Shown here piece by piece: positions 1 to 7,196 of a stretch of DNA of 64,000 bases. A program made the translations under genes and the position numbers. Under the pieces are notes generated by a model. It worked only from the letters and a program-made list of their open reading frames with translations. It had not been told where the DNA came from and did not search any database. The stretch's first letter is position 1. Each line of letters opens with the position of its first letter. The DNA comes from Planctomycetota bacterium. GTDB lineage: Bacteria > Planctomycetota > UBA8742 > UBA2392. The stretch covers positions 67,062 through 131,061 of the forward strand of contig JADLFN010000049.1 of assembly GCA_020845475.1 (NCBI GenBank). Direction: 5' to 3'.

Positions 1-948
1 GGAGAAGCGGAAGCGCCAGTTGTTGATCAGGTTGCCGGTGCGGCCAACGAAAATGGGCGTGATGTTGAAGTCAAAGCCGATGTTCGCCTGGTAGGCCGGG
101 ATGAAGTTGCCGCGGCGAACGGCGATGCCGTCGAAGTCGGGCGTACCGTTGCCGTCAACGTCGGTGGTGCGGTTGTAGAAGCCGATGTCGAAGTTGTCGT
201 TGAGCACGTCCTGGCCGAAGGTGGGGCTGGCGGCGTTGGAATCCACCAGCGCGCCGTCCACGGGCATACGGTAGTTCATTTCCATGAACAGGTAGGGCGA
301 GATCGAGAGCAGGTCTTCGGCTTTCTTGATCGGCAGCGGGATGTCCGCCATCACGCCGAAATCAAGGCCGATGCTGGCCAGGCCGTTGAGGTCGCTGAAG
401 TCGCCGAACAAGAGGCCGACCTTCGGGCCGACGATCAGCGCGAACCCGAAGTTTTCGCGGGTGCGGCGGCCGTCGGTTTCGATGAACTCGCTGCTCCACA
501 GGTTGATCGTGAAATCAAACCCCGCGTACATGAGCATCACGGCTTCATTGATCGTTTCGAAGGCGTCGTTGTCGAAATCGCGCGTGGCGTTCGTGCCGAT
601 GCTCATCGAGTAGATTTCGATGCCGAAGTCGGTTCCGATCACGCTGTTATCCGAGCCGATCTGGAAGTCGATGTCGGCGCCGAAGATCGAGCGCGACTGG
701 TTCTGGGAGTTGCGGCGCTTGAACACCGCCTCCAGGCCACCGCCCACGTTGTCGAACCCCGCACGTTCACGACGGAAGCTCGAGCCACCGGCCATCGCAA
801 CTCCGATGCCGATGCCGAAGCCACCCGTCGAATACTTGCCTTCGTGGGTGTTCATGTTCATCAATTGCGGAAAGCGCTGGGCTTCTGCACAGGGGGCAAA
901 AAGGCCCGCAATCAACGAGAGGCAAAACAAGGACAATACAAGGCGCAT
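1..948 (-). CDS. Outer-membrane beta-barrel-like protein, 3' end cut by window edge
   Basis: The reading frame starts at the ATG at 946-948 and stays open for 316 codons to the window edge, so the C-terminus is missing. The product begins with a clear signal peptide (MRLVLSLFCLSLIAG, then ...CAEAQ). After it come alternating hydrophobic and polar stretches rich in Gly, Asp, Asn and aromatic residues (for example YSTGGFGIGIG, FGADIDFQIG, VGPKVGLLFGDF), which is how an outer-membrane beta-barrel or porin-like protein looks. No enzymatic motif is visible. The family is not recognised; barrel assignment is inference from composition and strand periodicity. Confidence 0.6.
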   Translation of the reverse strand, partial: MRLVLSLFCLSLIAGLFAPCAEAQRFPQLMNMNTHEGKYSTGGFGIGIGVAMAGGSSFRRERAGFDNVGGGLEAVFKRRNSQNQSRSIFGADIDFQIGSDNSVIGTDFGIEIYSMSIGTNATRDFDNDAFETINEAVMLMYAGFDFTINLWSSEFIETDGRRTRENFGFALIVGPKVGLLFGDFSDLNGLASIGLDFGVMADIPLPIKKAEDLLSISPYLFMEMNYRMPVDGALVDSNAASPTFGQDVLNDNFDIGFYNRTTDVDGNGTPDFDGIAVRRGNFIPAYQANIGFDFNITPIFVGRTGNLINNWRFRFS

Positions 949-1230
949 GCCGATTGCTCCTGACATGGACGCAAGCACATGCCGCGCTACCGCTTAAAGC
1001 GGCATAACGCAGACCAGGCTTGAAGACTTCTTGGGGGTATGGGGGAGATTCAATCGGCGTTCACCTTCCGTGTCAATCGCCAAATCGCTCGTGACACACA
1101 CAATTCCTTCGCGTGACATCCGCACCGCCCTCAAACCCCCGCACCACCAAGCCTTGTAAGCCGTCCTTGGATTCATAAACCATAGACATCGTCACTTCTA
1201 TGGATTGGGGCGCGGCTTTGGCGCCCCGGG

Positions 1231-2637
1231 GTGTTTATGGGCGCCGACAAAACATCGACCAGCCGCGTCAATCCGTTGCGCGACCTAAAACGCATCACCC
1301 AGACTGATCAAGAAGTCGTTTGGCACCCTTACACCCAGATGACCGAGTACGCCGCGCAAGACCCGCTGATTTTCCAGCGCGGCCAGGGTTCTTACCTATA
1401 TGACGTACGCAAGCGCCGCTTCCTAGATGCCTACGGAAGCATGTGGTGCAACGTGTGGGGCCATTGCCACCCGGAACTGGTGGCGGCGATCCAGGGCCAG
1501 GCTGCGAGACTTTGCCACTCCAGCCTGTTTTCGGCCACGCACGATCAGGCGATCGATTTTGCCTACAAGCTCGTGGAGTACATCAAGCTCGATTACCGCT
1601 TTGCCCACGATCCCGTCACGTTGAACCATGTGTTCTTCAGCGACAACGGCAGCACCGCCGTGGAAGCCGCCATGAAAATGGCGCTGCAATACCAGAACCA
1701 GGTCGGGCAGATCAAACGCCAGCAGTTCCTGGTGTTTGAGGGCAGCTACCACGGCGACACAGTCGGCGCCATGAGTGCCGGCAGCATTGACGTGTTCAAG
1801 CGCAAGTTCAACAGCGTGATGTTCACCGTGCACCGCGCGCCTTACCCGATGCAGGTGGATCCCGATGAGCGCCCGGACAACTGGCGTACGGCCGAGCGTT
1901 CAATGGAGGCGCAGATTGCCGGCCTGAGCGACCGCTTGGCGGCCGTGATCATTGAACCCGTGATCCAGGGCGCGTCAGGCATGGTGCCGCTGGCCGAGGA
2001 TTATCTGGCGCGCGTCAAGAAGTACTGCGCCGAGTACGGCATCCTTGTAATTCACGATGAAGTATTCACGGGCTTTTGCCGCACCGGCCCGCTGATTGCC
2101 GCCAGCCCCGAACTCGTCGAGCCGGATATTCTCTGCCTCGGCAAGGGCATCACCGGCGGCACGTTGCCGCTAGCGGTGACCGTCGCCACGGATCGCGTTT
2201 TTGACGCTTTCAAGGGCGAGTGGAGCGAGATGAAGCAGTTGATGCATGGCCACACCTACAGCGGCAACCCCATTGCCTGCGCCGCCGCGAGTAAGAACCT
2301 GGACATGATTGAGGAGCACAAGCTCGCCGGCATCGTCAAACAGCGCTCGCGCGAGCTTTCGATTCTGTTGCGCCAGCACGTGCAGAAACATCCCGCCGTG
2401 GGTCCGATCCGCCAGCGCGGCTTGGCCGTGGGCATTCCGATCAAGAACGCCAAGGGGCAGGATGGCTATGAAGCCCGCGACGACGCGATCAAAGTGGTCA
2501 ATGCCTGCATAGAGAAGCGCGTGCTGCTGCGGCCCCTGGGCAACGTGATTACGATCTGCCCGCCGCTGAACATCGAGCACGAAGGCCTTGAGGAAATCGT
2601 GCACGCGCTGGCCGATTCATTGAAGGCGCTGGGTTAG
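1231..2637 (+). CDS. bioA: Adenosylmethionine-8-amino-7-oxononanoate aminotransferase
   Basis: PLP-dependent class III aminotransferase that transfers an amino group from S-adenosylmethionine to KAPA, giving DAPA in biotin synthesis. The N-terminal VWHPYTQM, the YGSMWCNVWGHCHP segment, the ISLS-like SYHGDTVGAMS motif and the PLP lysine in LCLGKGITGG (about residue 305) identify the family, and the length of 468 residues is normal. Translation could start at the GTG at 1231 or the ATG at 1237; neither has a strong ribosome site. No other biotin gene is next to it. A lysine-aminotransferase variant of BioA cannot be excluded by eye. Confidence 0.93.
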   Translation: MFMGADKTSTSRVNPLRDLKRITQTDQEVVWHPYTQMTEYAAQDPLIFQRGQGSYLYDVRKRRFLDAYGSMWCNVWGHCHPELVAAIQGQAARLCHSSLFSATHDQAIDFAYKLVEYIKLDYRFAHDPVTLNHVFFSDNGSTAVEAAMKMALQYQNQVGQIKRQQFLVFEGSYHGDTVGAMSAGSIDVFKRKFNSVMFTVHRAPYPMQVDPDERPDNWRTAERSMEAQIAGLSDRLAAVIIEPVIQGASGMVPLAEDYLARVKKYCAEYGILVIHDEVFTGFCRTGPLIAASPELVEPDILCLGKGITGGTLPLAVTVATDRVFDAFKGEWSEMKQLMHGHTYSGNPIACAAASKNLDMIEEHKLAGIVKQRSRELSILLRQHVQKHPAVGPIRQRGLAVGIPIKNAKGQDGYEARDDAIKVVNACIEKRVLLRPLGNVITICPPLNIEHEGLEEIVHALADSLKALG

Positions 2638-2690
2638 CGCCTGATGCTTTAGTTTCAACGCGCCGCCACGTATGATTGGCCGCGAGGTTC

Positions 2691-3917
2691 ATGCCAGACA
2701 CCATCGTCCATAGCGAGCGCCGCTTCCAGGAAGCTTTCGAGGGCCAGGATTTTTTCCTGCTGCTCGAAGCCGACCGCCATATCGCCATGGCCAGCCAGCG
2801 CCTGCGCGTGCTGCGCTATATCAACCCGGTGAATTCGGCGGCGATTGCCAAAAAATACACCGAGCGCGAGGCGCCGCCCAAAGAGGCGCCGGTTTACGAA
2901 TACCGCGAGCTCGACTTTGACCCCGAAGTTTTCAAGGTTGAACTGCTCAACCTGCCGATCGTGAGCAGCGAGCTTGGCCGCATTTACCGCGCCAAGCGCG
3001 ATGAGGTGTTCAATATTCTCGCTATGTTGGAGGCCCGAGGCTCTTCCGAATTCTGTGACTGGTCAAGGCTGCTCTACGGCACCGCCGACAAGCGCACACT
3101 CGAGGTTGCCAACGAATGGCTGAAGGCCGAATCGGAGCCGGAAGAGAATCGGAATATAGACGCGAAAGAGGCGAAGAACCGGCTTACGGCGATTGTGCGC
3201 AGGCAGCGTTTCCTGTGCGAAATCCGCGTGCGCAACTATCTCTCAAGCGATGCAGCCGCGGGCGAACTTTCCGTGGCGCTGCGCAAGGGCGCGTTCTACA
3301 GCGAAAATGACCTCAAGTCGCTGGCCGTGCACGAAATCGAAACCCACGTGCTGCGCACGCGCAACGGCGAGATGCAGCCCTTCCGAGCGCTCTTTTTTCA
3401 CGGGTTCCCGCGCCTCGAAGATGCCGCCAGCGGCTACCTGGCCACGGAAGAAGGCTTAGCGACGTTCAATGAAGAGCTGGCAGGCGTTTTGACCGCGCGG
3501 CGCAGGCGCGTGCTGGCGGGCCGCGTCAAGGCCGTGTACCTGATGGATAAGGAGGAGATGTCGTTCTACGACATCTTCATGACGCTCACGAACGACAACA
3601 AGTTCACCAAGGACGAAGCCTACACCATCTGCGAGCGCGTGTTCCGCGGCGGCGGCTACACGAAGGATCACCTCTATCTGAACGGCTACGAGCAGGTGAA
3701 GAAGCTCTGGACCGAAAGCCCTGAAGGCTTTGAGTTGCTCTACATGGGCAAAATCGGCGTGCAGCACCTGCCGATCGTGAAGCGGCTGTTCAAGAACGGA
3801 AACGGCATCTTGTACCCCGCGCGTCACCTGCCCCTGTTCTTCCAGGAGCTCGATGCTGCCCGCCGCCTGCGCATGCCGCAGGAAAAGGTGGATGCCGACG
3901 ACGAGCACGACGACTAG
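2691..3917 (+). CDS. DUF1704 family (QEGLA-motif) putative zinc carboxypeptidase
   Basis: Matches the bacterial family called flavohemoglobin-expression-modulating QEGLA motif protein (DUF1704), related to eukaryotic tyrosine carboxypeptidases. The zinc-binding HEIETH is visible, followed by QPFRALFFHGFPR and TEEGLATFNEE, the last replacing the QEGLA signature. HExxxH plus the downstream glutamate suggests a metallopeptidase. The bacterial substrate is unknown. I prefer the ATG at 2691 over the in-frame TTG at 2676. It lies 53 bases after bioA in the same direction but has no obvious functional link with biotin. Confidence 0.8.
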   Translation: MPDTIVHSERRFQEAFEGQDFFLLLEADRHIAMASQRLRVLRYINPVNSAAIAKKYTEREAPPKEAPVYEYRELDFDPEVFKVELLNLPIVSSELGRIYRAKRDEVFNILAMLEARGSSEFCDWSRLLYGTADKRTLEVANEWLKAESEPEENRNIDAKEAKNRLTAIVRRQRFLCEIRVRNYLSSDAAAGELSVALRKGAFYSENDLKSLAVHEIETHVLRTRNGEMQPFRALFFHGFPRLEDAASGYLATEEGLATFNEELAGVLTARRRRVLAGRVKAVYLMDKEEMSFYDIFMTLTNDNKFTKDEAYTICERVFRGGGYTKDHLYLNGYEQVKKLWTESPEGFELLYMGKIGVQHLPIVKRLFKNGNGILYPARHLPLFFQELDAARRLRMPQEKVDADDEHDD

Positions 3918-3947
3918 CAGTTACTTTGGAGTGCGCCGGCTCGGCTC

Positions 3948-3966
3948 CCCTGAGCCTGTCGAAGGG
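3948..3966. repeat. Short dispersed-type palindromic element
   Basis: CCCTGAGCCTGTCGAAGGG lies between two genes and is flanked by an outer inverted pair GCCGGC at 3935-3940 and 3966-3971. It resembles a short sequence seen scattered in many bacterial genomes. Only one copy is seen in this window. It could act as a weak processing or termination hairpin downstream of the DUF1704 gene. Confidence 0.5.
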
Positions 3967-3996
3967 CCGGCGCTTTGCCTTTCACGAACGGCAAAC

Positions 3997-4551
3997 GTGG
4001 CCACAGTCCAGAATAAACCCTTCACCCTCAAAACTGGCGAGCGCGGCATCATTCGCAGCGCGACCGAGGCCGATGCCGCGGCGTTGCTCGTGTACGCGCG
4101 CGAGAACCTGCGCGAGGGCACAGGCAGCGTGACGACCCTTGAAGAATTCACACTGAGTATCGAGGACGAGCGTAAGTTCCTCACCGAGCATGCCGAGAAA
4201 CCTGGTTGGCTGGCGCTGCTGGCGGAGGTGAACGGGAAGGTCGTCGGCTTTACGGGCTTTCGCAATAACCCGCGCAAGCGGCTGGCGCACAACGGCATGC
4301 TGGGCATAAGCGTGGCGCGCGAGTTCCGCGGGCGCGGTGTGGGCGAGGCGCTTTTGTCGGCCCTGCTTGAGTGGGCGCGCGCCAACCCGCTGATCGACAA
4401 AGTCTCGCTCGCCGTGTTCGCCGACAACGCGCCGGCGATTGCGCTCTACCGCAAACTCGGCTTCAAGGAAGAAGGGCGCCGGGTGCGGGAAATCAAGTTC
4501 GGCGAAGGACAATACAAAGACGACCTGCTCATGGCCGTGTGGGTGAAGTAG
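3997..4551 (+). CDS. GNAT family N-acetyltransferase
   Basis: GNAT acetyltransferase of about 185 residues. The acetyl-CoA pyrophosphate loop is visible as SVAREFRGRGVGEALL, preceded by VVGFTGFRNNPRKR and followed by VFADNAPAIALYRKLGFKEEGR, the usual order of motifs in RimI-like and ribosomal-protein acetyltransferases. The acceptor is unknown. The start is uncertain: the frame is open further upstream, but that would overlap the preceding gene, so I use the GTG at 3997 (VATVQNKPFTLK). The gene ends immediately against the convergent gene at 4552. Confidence 0.82.
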   Translation: MATVQNKPFTLKTGERGIIRSATEADAAALLVYARENLREGTGSVTTLEEFTLSIEDERKFLTEHAEKPGWLALLAEVNGKVVGFTGFRNNPRKRLAHNGMLGISVAREFRGRGVGEALLSALLEWARANPLIDKVSLAVFADNAPAIALYRKLGFKEEGRRVREIKFGEGQYKDDLLMAVWVK

Positions 4552-5076
4552 CTACTTCGTGAATTGCCGGTTCAGCGCGGCGAACATGTCGGTGATGTCG
4601 AAGTGGATCACGCTGCCGTCCTCGCAGTCGATGGCGTCGAAGCTCTTGCCATCGCACTTGAGCAGGCTCTGTTTCGTGAGCTTTTTTCCCAGAGCGCCCA
4701 GCACGTCATATTCGTCGCTCACACGCAGCACGGGATAGGGGTTGGCGCGCGAACCGTCGCCGCTCTTCAAAATGCCTTCGATACACAGGTGCGCCAGGCT
4801 CATCTCGAACTTCGCGCCCTCTTCGTCGCCCAGTTCGCGCCAGGCGAAGCTCACCATCATGTGAAGGCGGGGCGAAAGCAGGTGATCCGGCATCAGGCTG
4901 GGCACATGGTCAATGAACTCTTGAAACCTGTTCTGCTCGAGCAAAGAAGCCGCGCTTTCGAGCGAGTTGCTGTAGGGATTGTAGCTCTTGTCCTTGATGA
5001 CCGCGCGACGCACGGCGGCATAGGTTTCGCGTGAGGGATTGCGAAGAAACGAATCAAATGGGTCGGGCGCGGCCAT
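4552..5076 (-). CDS. Conserved hypothetical protein, DUF4919-like
   Basis: A 174-residue soluble, mostly helical protein with no signal peptide. The pattern (an N-terminal YAAVRRAVIKDKSYNPYSNS, then a central FAWRELGDEEGAKFE and a C-terminal DGSVIHFDITDMFAAL) resembles DUF4919 proteins, which look like small helical-repeat modules. No catalytic motif is seen. It converges on the acetyltransferase gene with no gap (stop codons at 4549-4551 and 4552-4554) and diverges from the trpS leader region. Confidence 0.6.
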   Translation of the reverse strand: MAAPDPFDSFLRNPSRETYAAVRRAVIKDKSYNPYSNSLESAASLLEQNRFQEFIDHVPSLMPDHLLSPRLHMMVSFAWRELGDEEGAKFEMSLAHLCIEGILKSGDGSRANPYPVLRVSDEYDVLGALGKKLTKQSLLKCDGKSFDAIDCEDGSVIHFDITDMFAALNRQFTK

Positions 5077-5129
5077 GCGGCAAGCATACCCCGTTGCGGG
5101 GCAAGCGAAGGTTGCTAATTGTGTTCTTT

Positions 5130-5189
5130 ATGACGGACCCAGCGAACAGATGTTGGCGGCAGGCCACGAAACTCGGGTGGCGAGCGTAG
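5130..5189 (+). CDS. Putative tryptophan leader peptide upstream of trpS
   Basis: A 19-residue frame ATG...TAG reads MTDPANRCWRQATKLGWRA, with tryptophan codons at positions 9 (5154-5156) and 17 (5178-5180). An in-frame GTG at 5121 sits about 9 bases after a GAAGG ribosome site (5107-5111) and may be the real start. The frame ends 21 bases before a rho-independent terminator and about 100 bases before trpS. Trp is rare, so two in such a short frame in front of the tryptophanyl-tRNA synthetase gene is what a ribosome-stalling attenuator would show. This is inference from sequence only. Confidence 0.55.
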   Translation: MTDPANRCWRQATKLGWRA

Positions 5190-5216
5190 GATTTTGGCTA
5201 TTGCGAACGCCGCCCG
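5174..5216 (+). promoter_or_regulatory. Putative antiterminator stem of a Trp attenuator
   Basis: CGGGTGGCG at 5174-5182 can pair with CGCCGCCCG at 5208-5216 over nine positions (one G-U pair). The downstream arm includes most of the 5' arm of the terminator (5211-5217), so the two structures exclude each other. The upstream arm holds the second Trp codon of the leader peptide. A ribosome stalled at Trp9 would leave this arm free (antitermination). One reaching the stop codon at 5187-5189 would cover it and let the terminator form. Confidence 0.5.
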
Positions 5217-5239
5217 GTTCTACCGGGCGTTTCTTTTTT
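5211..5239 (+). terminator. trpS leader: Rho-independent terminator in the trpS leader
   Basis: Perfect 7-base-pair stem CGCCCGG / CCGGGCG (5211-5217 and 5223-5229) with a five-base loop, followed by TTTCTTTTTT. It faces trpS and lies 51 bases before its start. The only coding frame upstream in this direction is the leader peptide, since the neighbouring gene at 4552-5076 is transcribed away. An attenuator is therefore the natural reading. Confidence 0.8.
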
Positions 5240-5290
5240 GTTGATTGACGATTGCCCAACGGCGATTGTCGATTCAAGGCAGAGGCCAAC

Positions 5291-6283
5291 ATGCGAATTC
5301 TCAGCGGCGTTCAACCCAGCGGCAAGCTGCACATCGGCAACTATTTTGGCGCCATTCGCCAGTTCGTGGAGTTGCAGCACAAAGGCAGCGGGCTCTATTT
5401 CATCGCTGACCTGCACGCGCTCACGACGATCCGCGACCCGGACAAAATGCGTTCGCTTTCGCGTGATGTCGCACTCGATTTTCTGGCGCTCGGGCTCGAC
5501 CCGGACAAAGCCACTTTGTTCAAACAGAGCGATGTTCCCGAGGTCAGCGAACTGAGCTGGATTCTGAGCACCGTCACGCCCATGGGATTGCTCGAACGTG
5601 CGCACAGCTACAAAGACAAAGTGGCCCACGGCATCTCGCCCGACCACGGCCTCTTTGCCTATCCCGTGCTGATGGCCGCGGACATTCTCATTTACCGCTC
5701 TGACGTGGTGCCGGTCGGCAAGGATCAAAAGCAGCATTTGGAGATCACGCGCGACATCGCCGTGAAGTTCAACCAGACCTATTGCAAAGGCTTTGATCCC
5801 GCCACGGGCAAGGGCGGCGTGTTGACGCTGCCTGATCCCATGATCATGGAAGACAGCGCGGTCGTGCCCGGCGTGGACGGCCAGAAAATGAGCAAGAGCT
5901 ACGGCAACACGATTGACCTGTTCGCGCCCGACAAGGAAACGCAAAAGAAGATCATGAGCGTGAAGACGGACAGCACGCCCGTGGAAGCGCCCAAAGACCC
6001 CGACAAATGTAACGTGTTCGCACTGTTGAAACATTTTGCCAGCCCGCAAGAACTGGCGGCCATTCGCGAACAATACGTGAAGGGCGGTGTGGGCTACGGC
6101 GAGTTCAAGAAGAAGCTTGTAGAGTTCTTCATGCGGCAATTCGGAGAGGCCCGCAAAAAGCGCCTGGAGTTGGAGAAGAACACCGATTACGTGGACGACG
6201 TGCTGCGCAAGGGTGCTGAGCGCGCGCGGAAAATCGCCTCAGAAGTCATGGATGATGTTCGCCGTGTTACCGGTTTACGTTAG
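5291..6283 (+). CDS. trpS: Tryptophanyl-tRNA synthetase
   Basis: Class I aminoacyl-tRNA synthetase that charges tRNA-Trp in the cytoplasm. The start ATG at 5291 gives the typical MRILSGVQPSGKLHIGNYFGA-like N-terminus, with the HIGH-class motif HIGN at residues 14-17. The second signature KMSKS is at about residues 199-203, and the family segment LMAADILIYRSDVVPVGKDQ is intact. Length (330 residues) is normal. A leader with Trp codons and a terminator upstream suggests control by tryptophanyl-tRNA supply. The following gene starts 26 bases later. Confidence 0.96.
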   Translation: MRILSGVQPSGKLHIGNYFGAIRQFVELQHKGSGLYFIADLHALTTIRDPDKMRSLSRDVALDFLALGLDPDKATLFKQSDVPEVSELSWILSTVTPMGLLERAHSYKDKVAHGISPDHGLFAYPVLMAADILIYRSDVVPVGKDQKQHLEITRDIAVKFNQTYCKGFDPATGKGGVLTLPDPMIMEDSAVVPGVDGQKMSKSYGNTIDLFAPDKETQKKIMSVKTDSTPVEAPKDPDKCNVFALLKHFASPQELAAIREQYVKGGVGYGEFKKKLVEFFMRQFGEARKKRLELEKNTDYVDDVLRKGAERARKIASEVMDDVRRVTGLR

Positions 6284-6309
6284 TATGGAAGCATAGAATT
6301 GGAGGAGCC

Positions 6310-7119
6310 ATGGGATACAACGACAGAAACTACGCGCAGCAGGGTTTTCAGTATGGCCAGGCGCCGCAGGGATACTCTCAGCCCCAGGGTTATGCGCCGC
6401 AATACGGAGATGGGCAGCCCGTTGACCTCTACAACTCGCCCTATGCGGGCGACCTGGGCGACGCTGCCGTGCTTGCATTCACCAAGCGCGTCTATGCCTA
6501 TTTCAGCGCTGCCTTGGCCACGGCCACCGTGGCGTGTCTGGGCGGTATGTACACGGTCAACAGCCTGATGGCTGCGGGCCAGAAGGGCATGGTTACCACG
6601 CTGGCCATTGGAAGCCTGATCGGCTTTTTTGTCTCGTACCTGATCGTCGTGTTCATGCGCAAGAACCACAGCCCGCTCAAAGTGGCGCTGCTCTTCGTGT
6701 TTGCATCCTGTGCGGGTTTCATGACCACGCCCCTGGTGGGGGCCTTCGTCAACGCCGGTATGGGCATGACGGTCGTTGCGGCGTTTGGCATTACGGCGGT
6801 GACGTTCTTCGGGCTCACAGTTTACACGCTCACTACGGGCCGCGATTTTCGCAACCTCGGCGGCATGCTGATGATCGGCCTGCTGGTGCTGATTGGCGTG
6901 GCTGTGATGTCGATGTTCATGCCGGCCACAAGCGGTCTGCATACGCTGGTGGTGATCGGCGGCATCGTGATCTTCATTGGCTTCATTCTGTTTGACACTT
7001 CGATGGTCACGCGCAACTACTTCCATTCCAACGATGCTGTTGGCGCGGCTATCCAGCTCTTCTACGACTTCTTCGCCCTGTTCCGTTACATCCTGTTGTT
7101 GCTGGGCGACCGTCGCTAG
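6310..7119 (+). CDS. Bax inhibitor-1 / YccA family membrane protein
   Basis: Multi-pass inner-membrane protein of 269 residues, with a strong GGAGGAG ribosome site at 6300-6306. The first 50 residues are Gln/Gly/Tyr/Pro-rich (QAPQGYSQPQGYAPQYGDGQ) and probably disordered in the cytoplasm. Seven hydrophobic helices then follow in the BI-1 pattern, ending with the acidic-hydrophobic SNDAVGAAIQLFYDFFALFRYILLLLG typical of the family. BI-1/YccA/YbhL proteins are linked to pH-dependent calcium leak and to FtsH; no specific role can be read here. Confidence 0.88.
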   Translation: MGYNDRNYAQQGFQYGQAPQGYSQPQGYAPQYGDGQPVDLYNSPYAGDLGDAAVLAFTKRVYAYFSAALATATVACLGGMYTVNSLMAAGQKGMVTTLAIGSLIGFFVSYLIVVFMRKNHSPLKVALLFVFASCAGFMTTPLVGAFVNAGMGMTVVAAFGITAVTFFGLTVYTLTTGRDFRNLGGMLMIGLLVLIGVAVMSMFMPATSGLHTLVVIGGIVIFIGFILFDTSMVTRNYFHSNDAVGAAIQLFYDFFALFRYILLLLGDRR

Positions 7120-7134
7120 CCATGGTTTGAAGCG

Positions 7135-7162
7135 GTGGGGGCGCGGCGATCCGCGCCCCTAC
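7135..7162. repeat. Intergenic palindrome of the GTRGGGGCG...CGCCCCTAC type
   Basis: Two arms (7135-7146 and 7151-7162) around a CGAT loop form a 12-base-pair stem with one G-T pair. It shares its outer ends (GTRGGGGCG and CGCCCCTAC) with the in-gene palindrome at 29187-29214, so both look like members of one dispersed palindrome family. There is no T run, so it is not a standard terminator. Confidence 0.6.
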
Positions 7163-7196
7163 TTGCGTTAACCGCCCGTTGCCGCATGATGCCGCG

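Noticed and set aside
5130-5240. T-box riboswitch upstream of trpS.
   Set aside because: No T-box core sequence (AGGGTGGNACCGCG) and no specifier-loop architecture. The leader-peptide explanation fits the Trp codons better.
5198-6139. Long open frame on the minus strand opposite trpS (313 codons).
   Set aside because: It is the antisense of a strongly conserved gene, has a His/Arg-rich composition typical of shadows in GC-rich DNA, and no ribosome site.
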